A stretch of 64,000 bases of DNA from Embleya scabrispora DSM 41855 (GCF_000372745.1 NZ_KB889662.1:1-64000), one strand, 5' to 3'. Shown: positions 1 through 9,655, numbered from the stretch's first letter. Notes: a model not told the origin generated them from the sequence alone. Program-made: numbers and translations.

Positions 1-1
1 G

Positions 2-1840
2 CGCGAGGGTCGCTGGATCCAGGTGCACGACGGGGTGATGGACTTCCGCCGGTTCGGCATCCTGGACGACAAGGTCCCCGCCGACGCCGCGCTGGACGCG
101 ATGGTCAACGACCCGTACGTCCACCGCGTCGAAGCGCACAGCGACCTGCTGTTCGTCAAACGGCACACCTTCGGCCGCTCCCGGATCGTGCTCGACTTCG
201 GCGGACACACCGTCCGCACCACCGGCATCGAGAAGAACACCCACGACAACCCCTTCGGCGCCGTCCTGTACTTCAAGGGCAAGGTCACCGACACGGTGAT
301 CAAGTACCCGCTGGCCGAGACCGTCATCGAACTCACCGACGCCTTCCCAGTCCCCGACTCGGGCGCGTTCAAGGTCGGCGAGTGGTGGACGGTCGAGATC
401 GATGCGATCGCCGGTGGCGGCACCTACGAGCGCGAGTTGCAAAAGCTTGTCGAGATCACCCAGATCGTCGACGGCAAGCACATCCGGGTGGACTATCTCA
501 ACGGCTGGGAACTGGCCGCCGGACGCGGCATCACCTGGACCCGGGTCGAACCGGTCCGGCGCGCGGACGTGCGCAACATGGTGTTCTTCGGAGCAGGCCC
601 AAACGACGACGAGTACACCGGCTCGCATCCGATCGCCTACGAGTACGCGGTGCGCTGCGACGTGAGCGGGATCGAGGCCACCGGGTCGTTCTGGCCGGTG
701 ATCATGCGCCGTTGGTGCACCCACTTCCACACCGCGCGTTCCTCGCTGAAGAACCCGCCGACGGTGATGTACGGCGGCGCGGGCTACCTGACCCAGCAGA
801 TCTACTGCCTGTACGGCCGGGTCGAGGACTGCGTGTCGAGCAACGCCCGGCACCTGAACGACCTGACCGCGTCCGCCTACTGTCACGTGGTCAACTGCCA
901 CGGCGACGGCGACGACCAGGGCGGCAATCCGTTCACCACGCACGGCCAGTACGAGCACGACCTGCTCTTCGAGGGCAACTCCGGGCTGATGGACATCGCC
1001 AACTCCGGTGTTCTGTGGGGAACTTCGGCCAAGCGCATCACCGTGCGCGACCACACCTGCTCGTGGTTCGTCGCGGGCACGAAGATCACCGACCTGACCC
1101 TGGAGAACGTCCGGGTGGTCCCCCGGCCGACGTTCGACCCGGGCGGCACGCTCCAGGTGAACGCGGACGGCGTGCAGCTGCGCGGGTGCGTGGCCCGTAC
1201 GTTCGCGATCGGACAACGCTCGGCCCGCTCGACCCGGCCGAACACCATCGAGGGCTGCACGTTCGACCTGCCCGCGAAGCAGGTGCTCGTACAGACTCCG
1301 GTGACCAACACCGTGCATTTTCGGGACTGCACGTTCACCGGCGTGGACGGTGCGATCCTGCGCGGCTCGGGCGAGGTCGACTTCGACGGGTGCACGATCG
1401 TCGGGGCCTCGCCCGCGGCCGCGCCGCTGGAGGTCGGCTCGGCCGTGCTGCGGCTGACCGCGAGCACGCTGAGCAACACCGGCGTACTGCTCTCCGCGGT
1501 CCGCGACCAGAGCGTGCACGTGAGTGCCGGCACCCGGATGACCGGCGGCAACGGCGCCGGCGCGCTGCTGTCCCGGGCCGCCGGAACGGGCGTGGCACGC
1601 TGGCAGTTGCACGATGCGGCGTCGACCACCGACGGCGCACACGTCCGCCTGGACTCCGGGGTCAACCACTGGATGGCCACCGGAACCCGGTTCACCGGCG
1701 GCCGGTTGGAGCTGCGCCCGCAGGCGTTCGCCGGCGCGTCGTCGGTGCTGCACACCACGTGCGTGGAGGACGGCGTCACCCGGACCGCGCTGCCGGCCGA
1801 CGGCGCACGAGTGGTCACCACCGGGAACCTGGCGATCTGA
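2..1840 (+). CDS. Right-handed beta-helix (pectate-lyase-like) protein, 5' partial
   Basis: The frame is open to the window edge and reads sensibly through base 2, so the true start is probably upstream; the first internal start is GTG at 23. About 610 residues are visible. The N-terminal third is a mixed beta region. From about residue 270 the protein is built of short repeating beta segments ending in N, D or G with regularly spaced cysteines, as in right-handed parallel beta-helix folds. Such folds are common in polysaccharide lyases and surface proteins. I see no catalytic residues that allow a substrate to be named. Its stop is one base before the next start, so it is probably the first visible gene of a three-gene operon with an acetyltransferase and a lactonase. 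Confidence 0.65.
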   Translation, partial: REGRWIQVHDGVMDFRRFGILDDKVPADAALDAMVNDPYVHRVEAHSDLLFVKRHTFGRSRIVLDFGGHTVRTTGIEKNTHDNPFGAVLYFKGKVTDTVIKYPLAETVIELTDAFPVPDSGAFKVGEWWTVEIDAIAGGGTYERELQKLVEITQIVDGKHIRVDYLNGWELAAGRGITWTRVEPVRRADVRNMVFFGAGPNDDEYTGSHPIAYEYAVRCDVSGIEATGSFWPVIMRRWCTHFHTARSSLKNPPTVMYGGAGYLTQQIYCLYGRVEDCVSSNARHLNDLTASAYCHVVNCHGDGDDQGGNPFTTHGQYEHDLLFEGNSGLMDIANSGVLWGTSAKRITVRDHTCSWFVAGTKITDLTLENVRVVPRPTFDPGGTLQVNADGVQLRGCVARTFAIGQRSARSTRPNTIEGCTFDLPAKQVLVQTPVTNTVHFRDCTFTGVDGAILRGSGEVDFDGCTIVGASPAAAPLEVGSAVLRLTASTLSNTGVLLSAVRDQSVHVSAGTRMTGGNGAGALLSRAAGTGVARWQLHDAASTTDGAHVRLDSGVNHWMATGTRFTGGRLELRPQAFAGASSVLHTTCVEDGVTRTALPADGARVVTTGNLAI

Positions 1841-1841
1841 G

Positions 1842-2747
1842 ATGGAACTGCGCACCACCACCGCGGCCGACGACCCGGCGCTGCACGCCCTGTGGGCGGT
1901 GGCCTTCCCGGACGCGCCCGGTCTGCCGGCACTGCACGCACACGACCCGGGCCGGCACCGCCGCACCCTGGTCGCGGCCGACGAGGGCACGATTCTCGCC
2001 GTCCTGCACTGGCAGCCCCGCGCGATCCGCGACGCGGCGGGCGGAGTCGCGGTGGTCGGTTGCGTGGGCAGCGTGGCCAGTGCACCCCGGGCACGCGGCC
2101 GGGGACTGATCCGCCGGCTGCTGGCGATGGCGATCGACGACATGACCCGGTACGGCTGCGCGTGGTCGCTGATGTTCAGCGGCACACCGGGCGTGTACAC
2201 CGGGTCCGGATGGGAGACGTTCCCGGCGCCGTACCTGCGCGGCGTGGCCGGTCCCGAAGCCGGGTGGGGCGACCTTCGGGTGCGGTTGGCGCAGCCCGCC
2301 GACCTGCCCCGGATGGTCGCGGCGCACGCCGCCTCGAATGCGAACCGGGCGCTGACCACGGTGCGTTCGTCGGCCGACTGGGCGCACCGCTTCCCGCACT
2401 GGTACGCCACGCCCGCCCGGGTGTTGGTCACCGAGGACGGCGACTACGCGGTGGTGCGCCCGGACGCCGGCGAGGTGGTCGAGCTGGCCTGCGGCCCGGG
2501 CCGTCCGTACGCGCTGCCCGCGCTGTTGCGTCAGGCGCTGTGCGAACTCGGCGGCCCGGGCACGGTGGTGACGTTGCGGGTGCCGATCGATGCGGCGCTC
2601 ACCCGGGCGATCGGCACGCTGCTCACCGATCTGAGCACCGGCCACACCACGTTCGGCCTGGCCCGGCCGATCCAGAGCGACCGGGCGCGAGTGCGCGCCA
2701 CGGTCACCGCCCCCGGTGCGATCCACTGGCTGGGGGATGCGTTCTGA
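1842..2747 (+). CDS. GNAT family N-acetyltransferase
   Basis: A 301-residue protein starting at ATG, one base after the previous stop. An acetyl-CoA-binding motif of the GNAT type is visible around residues 80-95 (APRARGRGLIRRLL, matching R-x-x-G-x-G/A). It follows a beta strand with VVGCVGSVAS, and a YTGSGWE segment marks the far side of the acetyl-CoA site. The rest resembles the second half of the Eis-like, two-GNAT-lobe architecture, though the protein is shorter than Eis (about 400 residues). The acceptor cannot be predicted. Its stop overlaps the next start (ATGA), which indicates translational coupling with the lactonase. Confidence 0.75.
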   Translation: MELRTTTAADDPALHALWAVAFPDAPGLPALHAHDPGRHRRTLVAADEGTILAVLHWQPRAIRDAAGGVAVVGCVGSVASAPRARGRGLIRRLLAMAIDDMTRYGCAWSLMFSGTPGVYTGSGWETFPAPYLRGVAGPEAGWGDLRVRLAQPADLPRMVAAHAASNANRALTTVRSSADWAHRFPHWYATPARVLVTEDGDYAVVRPDAGEVVELACGPGRPYALPALLRQALCELGGPGTVVTLRVPIDAALTRAIGTLLTDLSTGHTTFGLARPIQSDRARVRATVTAPGAIHWLGDAF

Positions 2748-3778
2748 TGGATCGTCAGGACGCTCGCACACCGCCCGGCTCGGCGAGGAATCACCCCGTG
2801 CCGCCGAGCCGGGCACCGATCCTGATCGGCGCCGACACCACCGTGGTGTGCGAAGCCGATCCGGACACCGGCACGCTGGTCGAGACCGGGTCGCCGCTCC
2901 CGGTGCGCACCGCGTACGCGGCCGCTCATCCGCGCCTGGATCTGGTCTACGGCGTGGACGAGGCACTCGACGGCTCGATCACCGTGATCGAGCCGGGCCC
3001 GGACCCGCGACTTCGCCATCGGGCGTCCTCGCGCGGCTCGGTCCCGTGCCATCTCGCGGTCTGCCCGGACGGCGGGCATCTGATCACGGCCAACTACGGC
3101 AGCGGCGACCTGATCGTGCATCGCCTCGACGAACACGGCTCGCTCGCGGGCGTGAGCGAGCAGGTCGCCCTGCCCGGGCCGGGGTCGAGGGCGCACCCGA
3201 AGCGGCAATCCGCGGCGCATCCCCACCAGGTCGTGTTCGAGGACCACGACACGCTCACCGTCGTCGACCTGGGCGGCGACGTCCTGCTCACCTACCGGCT
3301 GAGCGCGGGCCGACTTCGGCTGCGCTCCACGCACCGCGTCCCGACCGGCACCGGACCCCGTCACCTCAGCGGCCGTTGGCTGCTGGGCGAGCTCGACCCG
3401 GCGATCCTGAGCCTGCCCGATCTGACCCGCCATCCGCTCGCCGCGCCGGGCCTGCCCTCGGCCATCGTCACCTCCCCCGACGGCGCGCACGTGTACGCGG
3501 CCAACCGCGGCCCCGGCACGATCACCACCCTGGCCACGGCCGCCCCGCACCCGATGTCCGACCTGCCCGCCGGCGGCGCCGACCCGCAGGACCTGGCGTT
3601 CGTCGGCGACCTGCTGTACGCGGCCCTGCCCGACGCCGATGCCGTCGGCGCGTTCCGCTGGACCCCCGGCACCGGCATGCTGCGCCCCCTCGGCACGGCG
3701 CTGCGCACCCGCGATCCGCGCTGCCTGTTGCCGCTCCGCCGGCTGCGCCCGAAGGCACCCCGACCCCGCCGGGGCTGA
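2747..3778 (+). CDS. Lactonase family beta-propeller protein
   Basis: A 343-residue protein whose ATG overlaps the upstream stop by one base. The sequence shows repeated propeller-blade signatures: PCHLAVCPDGGHLITANYGSGDLIVHRL, the HPHQVVF segment and SPDGAHVYAANRGPGTITTL. These are typical of the seven-bladed 6-phosphogluconolactonase (YbhE/Pgl) family. The His of HPHQ and the downstream DLGGD lie where family members place their active-site and central-channel residues. The family hydrolyses sugar lactones, but many actinomycete members are uncharacterised, so the substrate is open. It is the last gene of the operon and converges on the response regulator with a 39-base gap. Confidence 0.8.
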   Translation: MDRQDARTPPGSARNHPVPPSRAPILIGADTTVVCEADPDTGTLVETGSPLPVRTAYAAAHPRLDLVYGVDEALDGSITVIEPGPDPRLRHRASSRGSVPCHLAVCPDGGHLITANYGSGDLIVHRLDEHGSLAGVSEQVALPGPGSRAHPKRQSAAHPHQVVFEDHDTLTVVDLGGDVLLTYRLSAGRLRLRSTHRVPTGTGPRHLSGRWLLGELDPAILSLPDLTRHPLAAPGLPSAIVTSPDGAHVYAANRGPGTITTLATAAPHPMSDLPAGGADPQDLAFVGDLLYAALPDADAVGAFRWTPGTGMLRPLGTALRTRDPRCLLPLRRLRPKAPRPRRG

Positions 3779-3817
3779 GCCGACACGTGCCTGGCCCACG
3801 GATCCCGGCCGCCCGGA

Positions 3818-4495
3818 TCAGCGCCCCTCGCCCGCCCGCACCACGCCGTTCTCGTACGCGAACACCGCCGCCTGGGTGCGATCGCGCAGATTCAGCTTGG
3901 CCAACAGTCGGCTCACATGCGTCTTGACGGTCTGTTCGCCGACCACCAACCGCGCGGCGATCTCGGCGTTGGACAACCCCTGCGCGATCAGCGAGAGCAC
4001 CTCCGTCTCCCGCTCGGTGAGTTGCTCGACCCGGGCGCGCGGCCCGCCGGTGGGTGGGCCGAGTCGGGCGAACTCGGCGATCAGCCGGCGCGTGACGGTG
4101 GGCGCGAGCAGCGCATCGCCGGCGGCCACCACCCGTACCGCGTGCGCGAGTTGCAGCGCCGAGGCGTCCTTGAGCAGGAATCCGCTCGCACCCGCGCGCA
4201 GCGCCTCGTAGACGTACTCGTCCAGGTCGAACGTGGTCAGCACCAGGACCCGGGTCGTACCGCCCGGGTCGGCGGTGATCTCGCGGGTCGCGGCCAGCCC
4301 GTCCAGCACCGGCATCCGCACGTCCATCAGCACCACGTCCGGGCGCAGTGCGGCGACCTGCTCGACCGCGTCGCGTCCGTGCACGGCCTCGCCGACCACA
4401 TCGATCCCGGGCTGCGCGCCGAGCAGGACGGAGAAACCCTCGCGGACCATCATCTGGTCGTCGGCGATCAGTACCCGGATGGCCATCGATGTCAC
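3818..4495 (-). CDS. NarL/FixJ-type response regulator
   Basis: A 225-residue two-domain regulator. The receiver domain has the acidic pair D12-D13, phosphoacceptor D58 in VVLMDVRMP, and the conserved Lys in GFLLKDAS. A LuxR-type helix-turn-helix (LTERETEVLSLIAQGLSNAEIAARL, then VKTHVSRLLAKL) fills about residues 155-215. The GTG start overlaps the stop of the upstream histidine kinase (GTGA), so kinase and regulator are translated together. An ATG three codons later is an alternative start. No target genes can be deduced, although the neighbouring acyltransferase gene lies in the same direction upstream. Confidence 0.92.
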   Translation of the reverse strand: MTSMAIRVLIADDQMMVREGFSVLLGAQPGIDVVGEAVHGRDAVEQVAALRPDVVLMDVRMPVLDGLAATREITADPGGTTRVLVLTTFDLDEYVYEALRAGASGFLLKDASALQLAHAVRVVAAGDALLAPTVTRRLIAEFARLGPPTGGPRARVEQLTERETEVLSLIAQGLSNAEIAARLVVGEQTVKTHVSRLLAKLNLRDRTQAAVFAYENGVVRAGEGR

Positions 4496-5832
4496 TGCTC
4501 CTCGGTCGGCAGGAAGACGTCCACGTGGTAGCCCCCGTCGGGAGTATGCCCTGCCTCGAGGGTGCCGCCGATCATCGCCGCCCGTTCGCGCATGCCCATC
4601 ACGCCGTGTCCGGAGCCGTCCCGCGCGGGTGCTTCGGGGTGCGGCGCGGGCTCGTTGTACACGCGCAGACCGATCCCGGTCGGTACGTACGCGACCTCGA
4701 CCCGCACCCGGGCACCGGGTGCGTGCCGCAGCGCGTTGCTCAGTGCCTCCTGGCCGATCCGATAGGCGGACAGGTCGACGCCCTGTGGCAACGGGCGCGG
4801 GACGCCGACCGTGACGCAGTCCACCGTCATACCGGCCGCGCGCACGTTCTCGATCAGCTCGGGCAGCCGCTCCAGGGTGGGCAGCGGAGCCGGCCGGCCC
4901 TGCCCGTCGAACTCGCCGCCCTCCTGCTCGGTGCGCAACAGACCCAGTACGCGGCGTAGTTCGGCAAGCGCGTCGACCGCGTTGGCGCGGATCGTGACGA
5001 AGCTCCGGACCAGTTCGGGCGGTGGGTCGGCGACCCGATACCGGGCCGCCTCGGCCTGGATCGCAATCACCGACATGTGATGTGCGACCACGTCGTGCAA
5101 CTCACGGGCGATCCGCGCACGTTCCTCCAGGAGCGCGCTGCGCTCGCGCTCGGTGGCGGTCAGATCGGATTGCAGCGCGAGTTGGCGGCGCGCGTCGCTG
5201 CGCCCCCGGAAGGCGACCACGACCACCATCACGATCGCGGTCAGCATCGCGACCGCCGGCATCGTGCCCCAGTGCGAAGGGTCGTGCTGCGCGTTGCGGA
5301 CCAGCACCAGGCCGAGCAGCGCGGTAATCATCCACGTCTCCACAACGATGCGCAGCCGGGCGTGGAAGGCCACGTAGGCCATCACCACGACCTGCGCAAA
5401 GATACCCACGGCCGTCCACGGCCACTGGATGTGGTCGTGCCCGTTCGACTCGCCGGCGAGGGCACACGCCACCGTCGCGCCGAGCGACATCCACCACGCG
5501 ACGAGCGGCCGTTGCGGCGCGAGCAGGATCGGCACACCGGTGGCCAGGCCCAGCACGAAGGCCAGGCCGCCGGACACCCCGGGGTAACCCGCCAGGACCG
5601 CACCCTGGATGCCCACGGTGATCACGACCGCCGCGTAGAGCAGGCCGCGCGCGACCGCCACGCTGCTGAACGGGGCCGGCGGGCGCTTGGTCCGGACCCG
5701 GACGTCGAACAGGTCCTCGCGCAGCGCGGTCAACCCTCGGTTCACCCGACCGGCCCGAGCCGCAGCACCGCCGGCCACGTCGAACGCCCCGGCATCGCCC
5801 ACTCGCTTCGCTCTGCCCGCCTCGACGCTCAC
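4492..5832 (-). CDS. Sensor histidine kinase (HisKA_3 family)
   Basis: About 446 residues from the proposed GTG. An N-terminal block of several hydrophobic helices (about residues 50-200) is followed by a coiled linker. The dimerisation and phosphoacceptor motif ERARIARELHDVVAHHMSVI has its His near residue 245. The HATPase region includes IGQEALSNALRHAPGA and the glycine-rich GHGVMGMRERAAMIGG. It pairs with the response regulator that overlaps its stop by four bases. The frame stays open upstream to 6063, but the residues there are Arg/Cys/Pro-rich and overlap the acyltransferase gene on the same strand. I therefore place the start after that gene ends; a GTG at about 5747 is another possibility. 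Confidence 0.85.
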   Translation of the reverse strand: MSVEAGRAKRVGDAGAFDVAGGAAARAGRVNRGLTALREDLFDVRVRTKRPPAPFSSVAVARGLLYAAVVITVGIQGAVLAGYPGVSGGLAFVLGLATGVPILLAPQRPLVAWWMSLGATVACALAGESNGHDHIQWPWTAVGIFAQVVVMAYVAFHARLRIVVETWMITALLGLVLVRNAQHDPSHWGTMPAVAMLTAIVMVVVVAFRGRSDARRQLALQSDLTATERERSALLEERARIARELHDVVAHHMSVIAIQAEAARYRVADPPPELVRSFVTIRANAVDALAELRRVLGLLRTEQEGGEFDGQGRPAPLPTLERLPELIENVRAAGMTVDCVTVGVPRPLPQGVDLSAYRIGQEALSNALRHAPGARVRVEVAYVPTGIGLRVYNEPAPHPEAPARDGSGHGVMGMRERAAMIGGTLEAGHTPDGGYHVDVFLPTEEQ

Positions 5833-5899
5833 TCGCAGCAGGCTACGAGGCGCCGCCGGTGCGCGGCATCCCCGCCCCGGGTGATCCGGGGTGTCCCTC

Positions 5900-7033
5900 T
5901 CAGGAGTTACTCCGGGGGTCGCCGCGGCCCGGGGCGCCCGTTTCCCAGCGATGGAACACCGCCCACAATCCGAGCAGCACGCCCGCGAACACCGGCATCC
6001 ACCCGATGCGCGCCCCGACCCAGGGCACCTCGTCCGGCACCGTGCCCAGGCCGGGCAGCCCACCGAGCGCGATGCCGAGCGAGGTCACCGCGAGCATCGC
6101 GCTCTGGTGCCACAGGAACACCGTCATCGCGGACAGGTTGACCAGCGCGACCACCGCCCACGTACGCGGGTGCCGGCGCAGTGCCCGCCGCAGCGGGGCT
6201 CGGACCAGCAGCGCGAGCCCGCACTGGGCCAGGCCGAAGGCGACCGCGGCCGACGTGGGCGGGTTCAGGTTGGAGATCGCCTCGCCCGGGACACCCACCA
6301 TGCTGACCGGGTATCCGCCGTAGCGGATCAGCCCGGCACAGGCGATCGTGCCCGCCACCAGCAGCGGGCCGCCGAGCCGCTCGATCCGCGCCCGGTGCGG
6401 CCCCGCCCAGAGCACGCCCAGGCTGTACGGGACGAGCCACCCGGCGAGCACGTTGAGCCAACCGACCACCGCCGGCCCGTCGGCGGCGAAGCGGATCAGG
6501 TCCACCGCCAGGACCGTGCCGATCGCGAGCACGGGCCCGGTCCGGCCGAGCCGGACCACGAGCGGGGTGAGCGCGGTCAGGCCCGCGTAGACGAGCACGA
6601 ACCACAGCGGTGACAGCACGAGTCTGCCGACCGTGTACAGGGTCTCGCCGGCCACGAAGTCGGCGAGCAGCGCCATCGAGACGGTCCACACCACGAGCAG
6701 CGCGGCGATCGGCCGGCCGAGCCGGATCATCCGCCGCCGGGCCCACGGTCGGTAGCGGTCCGCGCGCGCCTGGGACTGCGCGGCCACATACCCGCCGACC
6801 AGGAAGAACACCGCGAGCGGCTGGAGCAGCCAGGTGAGCGGCGCATAGTCGGGCAGGTGTCGCAGCGGGCTGTCGGTCTGCCAGTGGTCGGCGCCCGCGT
6901 ACACGCCCGTGACGATCCAGTGGCCGAACACGACGCCCAGGATGGCGATCGCCCGCAGGCCGTCCACCTCACGCTCGCGCTCCACCGGTGTCGAGCTTTC
7001 GATCCGACGAACCAGGACGCCGGGTTCACGCAT
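5900..7033 (-). CDS. Acyltransferase family 3 membrane protein
   Basis: A 377-residue integral membrane protein. The N-terminal motif EVDGLRAIAILGVVFGHW contains the conserved R and H of acyltransferase family 3 (OafA/NodX-like). About ten hydrophobic helices follow, with FFLVGGYVAAQS and WFVLVYAGLTALTPLV as family-typical segments and NLSAMTVFLWHQSAM near the end. Members O-acylate sugars, lipids or antibiotics at the membrane; the acceptor is not predictable. Its start overlaps the stop of the upstream secreted hydrolase by eight bases, so the two are co-transcribed. Its end lies about 70 bases ahead of the histidine kinase start. Confidence 0.88.
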   Translation of the reverse strand: MREPGVLVRRIESSTPVEREREVDGLRAIAILGVVFGHWIVTGVYAGADHWQTDSPLRHLPDYAPLTWLLQPLAVFFLVGGYVAAQSQARADRYRPWARRRMIRLGRPIAALLVVWTVSMALLADFVAGETLYTVGRLVLSPLWFVLVYAGLTALTPLVVRLGRTGPVLAIGTVLAVDLIRFAADGPAVVGWLNVLAGWLVPYSLGVLWAGPHRARIERLGGPLLVAGTIACAGLIRYGGYPVSMVGVPGEAISNLNPPTSAAVAFGLAQCGLALLVRAPLRRALRRHPRTWAVVALVNLSAMTVFLWHQSAMLAVTSLGIALGGLPGLGTVPDEVPWVGARIGWMPVFAGVLLGLWAVFHRWETGAPGRGDPRSNS

Positions 7034-7997
7034 GGGTCACCTCCGTGGCGCGGCCGCGCGCGATCAGCGCGAGGTTGTGCAGGGCCGGCCCACCGGGCCG
7101 CAGGTAGTCGGAGTGGCCACCGCCGCCGGCCGCGAACTCGCGGGCGCCGAAGCCGTCCGCGGTCGGGTCGGCGCCGAAACCGACGGTGGTGTCGAAGAAC
7201 GGGATGCGCACGTTGGGCACCAGGTCGATCCAGTCCGAGCCGCCCCGCCCGGCCCAGACCCGGGCGCCGGTGCCCAGTTCGTCCCGGTCGCCCACGCCCA
7301 GCCCGGGGCTGCCGAACACGGCCAAGTCGGCGACGTCGATTCGGGAGACCACCCGCCCGCAGACCACCGAGCCGTACGAGTGGCACAGCAGCGAGAGCTG
7401 CGCGGCCGGCGCCACCGCGTAGAGCCCGGCAACGAATCGGCGCAGCTCGCGCGCGCCGTCGTCGGCTCGGCCGGTGGTGAGCACGTCGAGGCTGATCGTG
7501 TGCGGCGGCGAATAGCCCAGCCAGGCGATCACCGCGACCCGCGCGCTCGGGTCCTGGGCGCGGATCTCGTCGTACAGCGCGCGGGCGCCGCCGGCGGGCG
7601 TGGAGTACGGCTTGTCGCCGCGGGTGTCGAAGTGGTCCAGGTCGCTGTCGCTGCCCGGAACCAGGACCGCGATCCGGTCCGCGCCGGCCAGGTCGCCGAG
7701 CACCTCGACCGCGCGGACCCGGCCGGCGCGGCCGTCGAAGGCCAGGAAGGTCCGGGCCGGGTCGGCCATCCGCGCGAGGTGGTCCGCGCGTCCCGCGTGT
7801 CCGGTGTCCCGGGCCAGGCCGGCCGCCTCGGCGATGGCCCGCTGATTGGCCGTGTAGCGCTCGACCAGGGTCGCCGCGGACATCGCGGGCAGCGTCGGCG
7901 GCTTCGGTGCCGCGGCCTGCGCCGCGCCGACGCCGGGTCCGGCCAACGTTCCGGCCACCAGCGCCGCGACCAAGCCCATTCGCAGTCGACCCCGCAT
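7026..7997 (-). CDS. Secreted alpha/beta hydrolase (DUF1023-like)
   Basis: A 323-residue protein with a classic Sec signal (MRGRLRMGLVAALVAGTLAG...AAQAAA, cleavage near residue 31). The mature part has the DUF1023-type alpha/beta-hydrolase pattern. VAVLVPGSDSDLDHF forms the oxyanion strand, LSLLCHSYGSVVCG holds the nucleophile Ser, SPGLG follows, and a GGHSDYLRPGGP segment carries the catalytic His. The ATG at 7997 has a GGGAG Shine-Dalgarno sequence about ten bases upstream, which is why I prefer it to the longer open frame reaching 8147. It overlaps the acyltransferase start. The substrate is unknown; family members are lipases or esterases at the cell surface. Confidence 0.85.
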   Translation of the reverse strand: MRGRLRMGLVAALVAGTLAGPGVGAAQAAAPKPPTLPAMSAATLVERYTANQRAIAEAAGLARDTGHAGRADHLARMADPARTFLAFDGRAGRVRAVEVLGDLAGADRIAVLVPGSDSDLDHFDTRGDKPYSTPAGGARALYDEIRAQDPSARVAVIAWLGYSPPHTISLDVLTTGRADDGARELRRFVAGLYAVAPAAQLSLLCHSYGSVVCGRVVSRIDVADLAVFGSPGLGVGDRDELGTGARVWAGRGGSDWIDLVPNVRIPFFDTTVGFGADPTADGFGAREFAAGGGGHSDYLRPGGPALHNLALIARGRATEVTHA

Positions 7998-8266
7998 GTC
8001 CCGCTCCCGTCCTCGAAGTACCGGACACGAAGCTAGGAATGGGCGTCGGTAGCCTGCGTCGCGCCAGGGAGTGGACTCGACGGGTAGCTCTCGAGGACTA
8101 CGCGGGTCAGCCGCGCGCCACCGAACCGGACAAACCGCGATGGGCATGCCTGCCCGCGATTCACGCGGCGGCGGACCGGCCGACGCGGGGGCGAGCCTCA
8201 GGTACCACCCCGGCTCTCCTCCGCTGGGGTGACGCGCGCCGGCCCAGGCCGGCTACCGTTGAATCC

Positions 8267-9655
8267 GTGACTTTTCGCCCCGTCGAGTCGGCCCGCCGCC
8301 CGTTCCCGTCCTGGTCCCCGGCCCGACGCTCGCGCGTCTTCGACGTCACACTCGCGGTCTCGGTCGGGACGCTCACCGCCGGGCTCAACTTCGCCCAGCA
8401 CCTTCGGGATTCGGGCGGCGACTTCACCGACGCCGGCGCCCGGATGTCCTTCGCCGTCGAGTTGATCGCCGGGCTGGTGCTGGTCATCCGGCGGCGGCAT
8501 CCCGTGCTGTGCGCGTGGATCGCCGCGCTCACGCTGTTGCGGGAGCAGGCCCTGGGCGGTTGCTTCGCGGCCTACGCCGTCGCGGTGTACGTGAGCGATC
8601 GGCGCAGGATGTGGCTGACCATCGGGGTGCTGTGCGTGGCCACCTGGCACCCGTGGGATTGGCGGGATCTGGGCAACGGCACCGCGAACATGCTCGCGAT
8701 CCTCACTCCCGCGTGCTACGGCCTGTACATCGCCTCCCGCCGCCGACTCATCGCCGCGCTCGGCGAGCGCGCCGAACGCGCGGAGCGGGAACAGGAGTTG
8801 CGTGCCGAGCAGGCCCGCGAGGAGGAGCGCAACCGGCTCGCCGGGGACATGCACGACATCGTCACGCACCGGGTCAGCCTGATGGTTTTGCAGGCCGGCG
8901 CCATGCGCTCGCGCGCGCCCGACGACGCGACCCGTTCGGCGGCCGAGGACCTGCGCTCGACCGGCTGTCAGGCGTTGGCCGAACTGCGGGACCTGGTCGC
9001 GGTGTTGCGCACCGCCGAGGAGCGCAACGCGGGAGCTCCGGTGGAGCCCGCCGTGCTCGACCTGTCCGCCCTGGTCGACGAGTCGCTCGCGGCGGGTGTG
9101 GATGTGCGGCTGGACGTGGAGGGCAGCGTGCGGCCCGCCTCGCCGGTGGTGGTGCGCACCGCGTATCGGGTGGTCCAGGAGTCGCTGACCAACGTGCACA
9201 AGCACGCCCCCGGCGCCTTCGTCCGCGTACTGCTCCGGTATGCCCCCACCGAGGTGCGGATCACCGTCACCAACACCGCGGCCACCCGTCCTCGCGAGAT
9301 CGAACTGGGCGCCGGCGGCACCGGACTGGTCGGCCTGGCCCGGCGGATCGAGTTGACCGGCGGCACCTTCGGTGCGGGCCCGCGGCCGAACGGCGGTTTC
9401 GCGTTGGACGCGCGGCTGCCCCTCGCGCCGGCGGAGTCGGGCGAGCCGACGAACCGGCCGACACCGGGCCCGACCCCGCCGCAGCGCGCCGCGGCGTCGG
9501 ACCCGGTCGAATCGCCCGGCGCGGCCGAGCGGCCGACGCGATCGCATGCGTTGCGGGTCGCCGGCCGAGCACAGCGACCGGCCGTGCGCCGATCGCAGGA
9601 GGAACCGGAATCGGCACCCGGAGTGCTCACCGGGTCACGCCCCGAAACCGGCTGA
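8267..9655 (+). CDS. Orphan sensor histidine kinase (HisKA_3) with disordered tail
   Basis: A 462-residue kinase from GTG 8267. Four to five hydrophobic segments span about residues 25-155. A basic coiled linker precedes EEERNRLAGDMHDIVTHRVSLM, whose phosphoacceptor His is near residue 195. The HATPase domain includes VVQESLTNVHKHAPG and the G-box GAGGTGLVGLARRIEL. After the domain ends (about residue 385) there is a Pro/Ala/Arg-rich tail of some 75 residues with no predicted fold, unusual for the family. No response-regulator gene is adjacent: the neighbours are a divergent hydrolase and an outward-facing flavin oxidase. The GTG choice gives a domain-complete protein; the frame runs further upstream without recognisable sequence. 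Confidence 0.82.
   Translation: MTFRPVESARRPFPSWSPARRSRVFDVTLAVSVGTLTAGLNFAQHLRDSGGDFTDAGARMSFAVELIAGLVLVIRRRHPVLCAWIAALTLLREQALGGCFAAYAVAVYVSDRRRMWLTIGVLCVATWHPWDWRDLGNGTANMLAILTPACYGLYIASRRRLIAALGERAERAEREQELRAEQAREEERNRLAGDMHDIVTHRVSLMVLQAGAMRSRAPDDATRSAAEDLRSTGCQALAELRDLVAVLRTAEERNAGAPVEPAVLDLSALVDESLAAGVDVRLDVEGSVRPASPVVVRTAYRVVQESLTNVHKHAPGAFVRVLLRYAPTEVRITVTNTAATRPREIELGAGGTGLVGLARRIELTGGTFGAGPRPNGGFALDARLPLAPAESGEPTNRPTPGPTPPQRAAASDPVESPGAAERPTRSHALRVAGRAQRPAVRRSQEEPESAPGVLTGSRPETG

Noticed and set aside
7998-8266. Extension of the secreted hydrolase to 8147 or of the histidine kinase to 7907
   Set aside because: The extensions lack family sequence and would overlap each other; internal starts with better context fit the signal peptide and kinase domains.
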